This document shows positions 59,640-64,000 of a stretch of DNA of 64,000 nt, in pieces. A program made the translations under genes and the position numbers. This stretch comes from Prunus persica. Its lineage: Eukaryota; Streptophyta; Magnoliopsida; Rosales; Rosaceae. Under the pieces are notes generated by a model. It worked only from the letters and a program-made list of their open reading frames with translations. It did not search any database and was not told the DNA's origin. Each line of letters starts with the position of its first letter. Within the stretch, counting starts at the first letter, position 1. The stretch covers positions 19,455,548 through 19,519,547 of the forward strand of contig NC_034016.1 of the NCBI RefSeq assembly GCF_000346465.2, written 5' to 3'.

Positions 59640-61698
59640 AAATCTATTATGTTGATGTGCTTCAGTCATATTATTTAGAAAGTTAAAGATTTCAAAACAT
59701 CTGACAGAAAAACAAAAACAAAAAGTATGGATTCCTCTTCCATGTTAATTAATTTTAAGGTTAGAGCCCGGTTTGGTGTAGAGATACTCACCTAATCCTC
59801 TAGGTCAGAGCCCGATTTTTATACTTGTTTCATCCTTCATCAATAATAAAACACTATCACCTTTGAGTCCAACAACCAAAAAAAAATTAAAATTTAAGGT
59901 CTACCTAAATCCAAATAACACATACAATGTCAACTTCGATACTAAACTTGAGAATTTTTTTCTTTTGGTAGCATTTTTGGCAGTTTAACTAAGCCTGTAA
60001 TCTGGATAATATCTTGTCTTTGTGCAGAAAACAGGTAATTTGGTGTCTGATCTGACAGTGCAACATGTTTCTATTTATGAAAATTATCCAATAATCTGTC
60101 TTTTGTTCATTGAATCAGTTGCATTCAATGGGGATGATATAAGTAAGAACTAAATAAGGCACATGGATATCTAATTCCAAAGAAGTTTGTTGTCCCCTCC
60201 ATGTAGATTGATTCATTCACATTTAATGAGGTTGGGATTTCTCTTGGCCAGAATGATGAAGCATAGAATGTGTAGGAACTAAATAAGGCATGAGAATGTG
60301 ATAGTTGGATACCTATTTCACTGAAAACAAACTATATGTGTGTGGCTGCTGATACAAAGTTTTTTTTGTGGATGAAAGGAACTTGAGTAGTTTTCTCAAG
60401 TCTAGAAAAGTATTTTGTGCCAGTTTTCCTTTATAACTTCTTAGTCACAATCACACTTAAATGAACTAATAATCTCCTAATCTGCTGCCTAAACACCACA
60501 GGCATATCTGTTCAGCTTGCTTTACTTTCTGCTAATAGAATTATATGCATCATGCCCCTTTGCCTTTTTCTCCATGTTGAGCAATTTAAAATTGTCATTG
60601 GCACAGTTGCAAGAAGGTCTTGAGCTCCTTTACATAATCAAATGTGTTAAACAACTGAATACTACATAACATTACAAAATCAGTTCAAAAGTTTTGAAGT
60701 GTATACATTCCTCTCTAGATACCCTTTACAGAGAAGATTTAACTGTAATTTTCATGGAGGGCTTTGTGGCTCTATCCATGTGCAAGGCAACAGAAGCTTA
60801 AAGATTGATATTTTATTTGAGCATATAATTAAGTTGGTCAACCTCAAGATAATAGTATTAAAGACTGGTGATCTGTAGACATATTGGAATTTGGCTAATT
60901 CTCAAGAGAGAGAAAACAAGGTGGTGGGTATGGCGGAGTTGAGTTGCACTGTCCTAGATGGGTCCTACCCATCTTATGATATAGATGCTTATGGCAAGTT
61001 GACAATCTGAAACACTGAATTAGTGGGCTGCCCTTTTCTTTAATGGGTTTTGGGAAACATTGGTGTAAGCTTAAGCAATAATCTTCTTAGAGCTATATTA
61101 CTTCAAGTAGCTCTTAGCTAACAATGAGGAACCTTTGCACATGAAAATCCCTCTAAAATTAATGCAAGAGGGAGAGAAAGTGGGGAAGGAACTTGTTAAT
61201 TTAACACTTGAAATTAAACCATGGAGATTCTTAATTATACTTAAATTTAAAGAGTATGTGCTAAATGGGGATTTTTTGATCTTTGAAGTAAATTAATCGG
61301 GCTTTTGTGAAAAGTTGTTGGTAAGTCGGATAGAAGGGTTAGTCGGGCGGTTTGCGAGAATAATAAAACCGAAATTGAATTGGAAACCCTGTCATTTAAC
61401 TTTTTCATTGGATTAATATGATACAAAAAACCAAAAAAAACCTGTATGGAACTTCAGAAAAAATAAAAGAAGAAGAAGAAGCCTCATCATCCTCAAATTA
61501 CAAAATGCCCAAACATTTTCAAAACTTGGGCCTTTGGAGAGGGCTCTGTCTATGTGCTATCTGTTTGTTTCTTTTCTTTGCATATACAGTATTTTTTTTT
61601 TTTTCAGTTTTTTTTTTTTTTTTGTTACACCATGGAGTTAATTAACCCCAACTAAACACTGAAGTCAATGGACGGTCAATCTGAATGAATGGGCATAT
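59640..61698. other. Spacer downstream of YUCCA
   Basis: No gene is supported. TAACTAAATAAGGCA-like words recur at about 60149 and 60279 (GGAACTAAATAAGGCA), suggesting a small local duplication. Poly-T tracts occur near 61590-61622. Confidence 0.35.
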
Positions 61699-63295
61699 TT
61701 AGAACTGGGAAATGCATCTTCTATGGCAAGCTGTGGTTCTCTTTTTTATCTGCTTGGTTTCTCCTTTCCAGACCTTGCCAATATCTTGTGCAATTCTCAT
61801 GGCATCAGATGATGCACCAGAGAGCCCCCTCCTTGTGAACCCAACTGCATAGAGCCCAGCATTTCCTTTCCAGCCATGTGGGAATGGCTGCTTTGGGAAT
61901 CCATTCTTAGAGAAGAAATCACCTTCCTGTTAACATAATAGCAAAAAATAGATTAGACTCTAAACAAAAATACCAAATAATATTCTATACAATACATTTT
62001 TAATCGCCTATACAACCGGTGTATGCAGTGCGCCTCTCACAATAACTGGTCAAGTGACAAGTACGTGTGAGGCCCCGTTTGTATACAACAGTTGTAGGGA
62101 AGGCTTTTCTCCAAAAGTAACAGAGGATTTTCATTTTGTAAATGTTCTCACCTGAAGCCAAGAAGGGACATTGCTGCGGTAGCCAGTAGCTAGAACAACT
62201 GAATCAATATCAAGCCTTTCGCCATTGACAAGCTCAACTTGGCCACTTGAGAACCTCTTGATTCCAGGAACCACTTTAATACCACCAGACTTAATTTTAT
62301 CCAGCGCTCCAATGTCCAAAACAGGGGTCTTCCCCTCCATGTTCTTGAGCTCCATTGGTCCCACAGAAGGCCTGTTCAGTCCATATTTCTCAATGCTTCC
62401 TAAAATCAACCATGAGAACAGTAAGAGGAGCTTGTCAGCCAACCAAATGGGCAGCCATTTCAGCAACAGAACAGCCAATTCGAATGTCGATTTTCCAAAC
62501 ATTTCTCTAGGCAAGACATGAACCTGTACAGCAAAGACAGAGCAAAACTTATCAGAACCCCATAATAGATTAAAACCCATCAAAGGAAATGAGCTAAAAA
62601 GTTGTATTATATCAAACACTTACCGAGCTTCTAACCACCATTGATGGCAAGGCATTGTGGTTGCAGAGGTCAAGAGAGAGTTCCATGCCTGAATTTCCAC
62701 AGCCAACAACAAGAACTTTCTTTCCTCTGAAACTTTCTCCAGACTTGTACTCACAAGCGTGCACAACTTTGCCTCCAAAATCCGACAAGCCATCGAATTC
62801 CGGCACGACACACTCTGCATTTTCGCCGGTGGCCACTATGAGCCACCTGCAAATGTACTCCACCTCGGACCGGGTCGACTCGGTTGAGGTAACGGTCTTC
62901 ACCCGCCAGAAACCGCTTGTCTCATCGTACCTTGCAGACTGGACGCAAGAATTGAACTTTGGGTTGATCTCAAAGTGTTTGGCGTATGATTCAAGGTAGT
63001 CAATGAATTGTTTCTTTGTTGGGTACTCAGGGAAGTCTTCAGGGAATGGAAGCTTGGGGAGTTGGCAAAATGCCTTGGGAAGGTGAAGCTTAAGCCTGTC
63101 ATAGGTGCGTTTTTGCCATAGGGATGCTATGCATTCAGCTCTTTCAAGCACCACAAAGGGCACTCCTTGGTCTCTGAGGCAAGCCGCCGTTGCTAGTCCT
63201 GATGGTCCGGCCCCAACTATGACTGGGCCATTGACCATGATACAACGGCGAGCGAAGGAATCTTTATAATCCACTAGACGAAACATGTACTCCAT
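61699..63295 (-). CDS. YUC8: YUCCA flavin-containing monooxygenase (YUC8-type, At4g28720 position)
   Basis: Three exons (63295-62624, 62523-62152, 61926-61699) give 423 residues, typical for the family. The FAD-binding motif [11 protein letters not shown] is at residues 25-35, [10 protein letters not shown] and [14 protein letters not shown] follow, and the NADPH motif [13 protein letters not shown] begins near residue 194. [13 protein letters not shown] closes exon 2, and [10 protein letters not shown] is near the C-terminus. YUCCA enzymes turn indole-3-pyruvate into indole-3-acetic acid, the rate-limiting auxin step. An in-frame ATG 39 codons upstream (63412) exists without a stop between, but the conserved start is MEYMFRL. 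Placement next to the glutaredoxin supports the YUC8 assignment; YUC9 or YUC2-like naming is possible. Confidence 0.94.
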
Positions 63296-64000
63296 GTTGA
63301 TGATCAAAGAAGTAGACTTTAAAAGTGTGAGTTTTTTGTTTATTTGTGGGAGAGTAATGGGATTGAAGCACAAAACAATTTGGGATTGTTTTGGAAGTGA
63401 TTGTTGTTGCAATAGATCAAAGATCTATGAGAAGGTTTTGGTTGTTGATGTTTTTTTGAAGTGTTTGCAAATGAAGAACTTTGTTGAGAGAATAGTGAGT
63501 TTGGTTTGGAGGGGGAGAGGGTGCTTAAATAGATGAGAGAGGTGCTGTGATAGGAGTGTGGGGAGTTAAATGCCTCTGAGAGTTCACTTTCAAGTCATAA
63601 GCTTTGGGCTGCCTTTTGCTTTATTTTATTATTATTATTTTAATTATTTTATTTTAATAATCACACAATATTTTCTCAACATTATATTATTAGATCTTAT
63701 TTTTGCAATTATTTTATTGGATTATTCTTTTCTTGGAAAGTTTTCATCAAGATGAAGCTCTCTTTTTTCTTTTTTCTTTTTTTTTTGAAGAATTGATTGT
63801 TGTTGTGTGTGAAATAAGAGAGGAGGGGAATATGCTTCAATCACCCAAGGAGGCATGCATTTATATAAAGAAAATACTTCGTTCTTTACCAAGTAAGTAA
63901 AAGCTTATATATTCATGTTAATAACACTGTGACATGTGTGCAGAAATTTAATGAATTATTTTTATATATGTATTAAATTGTGATTCATATGAAGAAAGAG
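63296..64000 (-). promoter_or_regulatory. Upstream region of YUCCA with TATA-like box
   Basis: The minus strand reads CTATTTAAGC at about 63523-63532, roughly 230 bp upstream of the start codon. GAGA-rich sequence follows it. The rest is T-rich; open frames here are not credible genes. Confidence 0.4.

Overview
This is plant nuclear DNA from a eudicot, probably a woody rosid and most likely Rosaceae (family placement is inference). The genes have many short exons with GT-AG introns, spacers are AT-rich, and there are plant-type MITEs, a TRIM, tRNA-derived SINEs, Helitrons and solo LTRs. All gene models were spliced by eye, with reading phase checked across every junction.

Layout. 1-4.7 kb: 3'-truncated RNI-like leucine-rich-repeat gene (-). 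5-10.3 kb: transposon-rich spacer (palindrome cluster, decayed copia fragment, two TTA/TAA-flanked MITEs, a 2.58 kb solo LTR). 10.5-12.3 kb: GDSL esterase/lipase (-). 13.8-14.4 kb: hAT-type MITE. 14.9-17.3 kb: tetraspanin (+). 19.2-23.2 kb: TRM/DUF3741-DUF4378 protein (-). 24.4-28.5 kb: spacer with a SINE and a TRIM. 28.5-31.4 kb: eight-exon gene for a 593-residue protein I do not recognise (-). 32.7-33.8 kb: PsaE of photosystem I (+). 34.7-36.4 kb: LPA1-like chloroplast protein (-). 36.8-54.2 kb: tau-class glutathione S-transferase (GST) array. 54.5-57.2 kb: chloroplast glutaredoxin with a CSYS active site (-). 61.7-63.3 kb: YUCCA flavin monooxygenase (-).

From memory, GDSL lipase, tetraspanin, TRM, PsaE, LPA1-like, glutaredoxin and YUCCA occur in the same order as Arabidopsis At4g28780 down to At4g28720, so this is an ancient collinear block. 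The additions here are the unrecognised gene between TRM and PsaE and the GST array between LPA1-like and glutaredoxin.

The array has four kinds of gene, called a, b, c and d here. Seven are intact: a at 36824 (-), b1 at 38380, c1 at 40644, b2 at 42672, b3 at 49460, d at 50973 and b4 at 53405 (all +). There is one pseudogene (c2, split by a 2.56 kb solo LTR, with an intronic Helitron and an exon 2 deletion) and two fragments of an a-type gene. Shared junctions show it grew by duplication of multi-gene modules whose breakpoint lies at the 3' end of the glutaredoxin gene. Several transposons have matching empty sites in sister modules, so their insertions can be ordered relative to the duplications.

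PsaE, LPA1-like and the glutaredoxin act in chloroplasts; the tau GSTs are predicted cytosolic detoxification and stress enzymes; YUCCA makes auxin. They do not form one pathway. Their proximity reflects conserved gene order plus local expansion.
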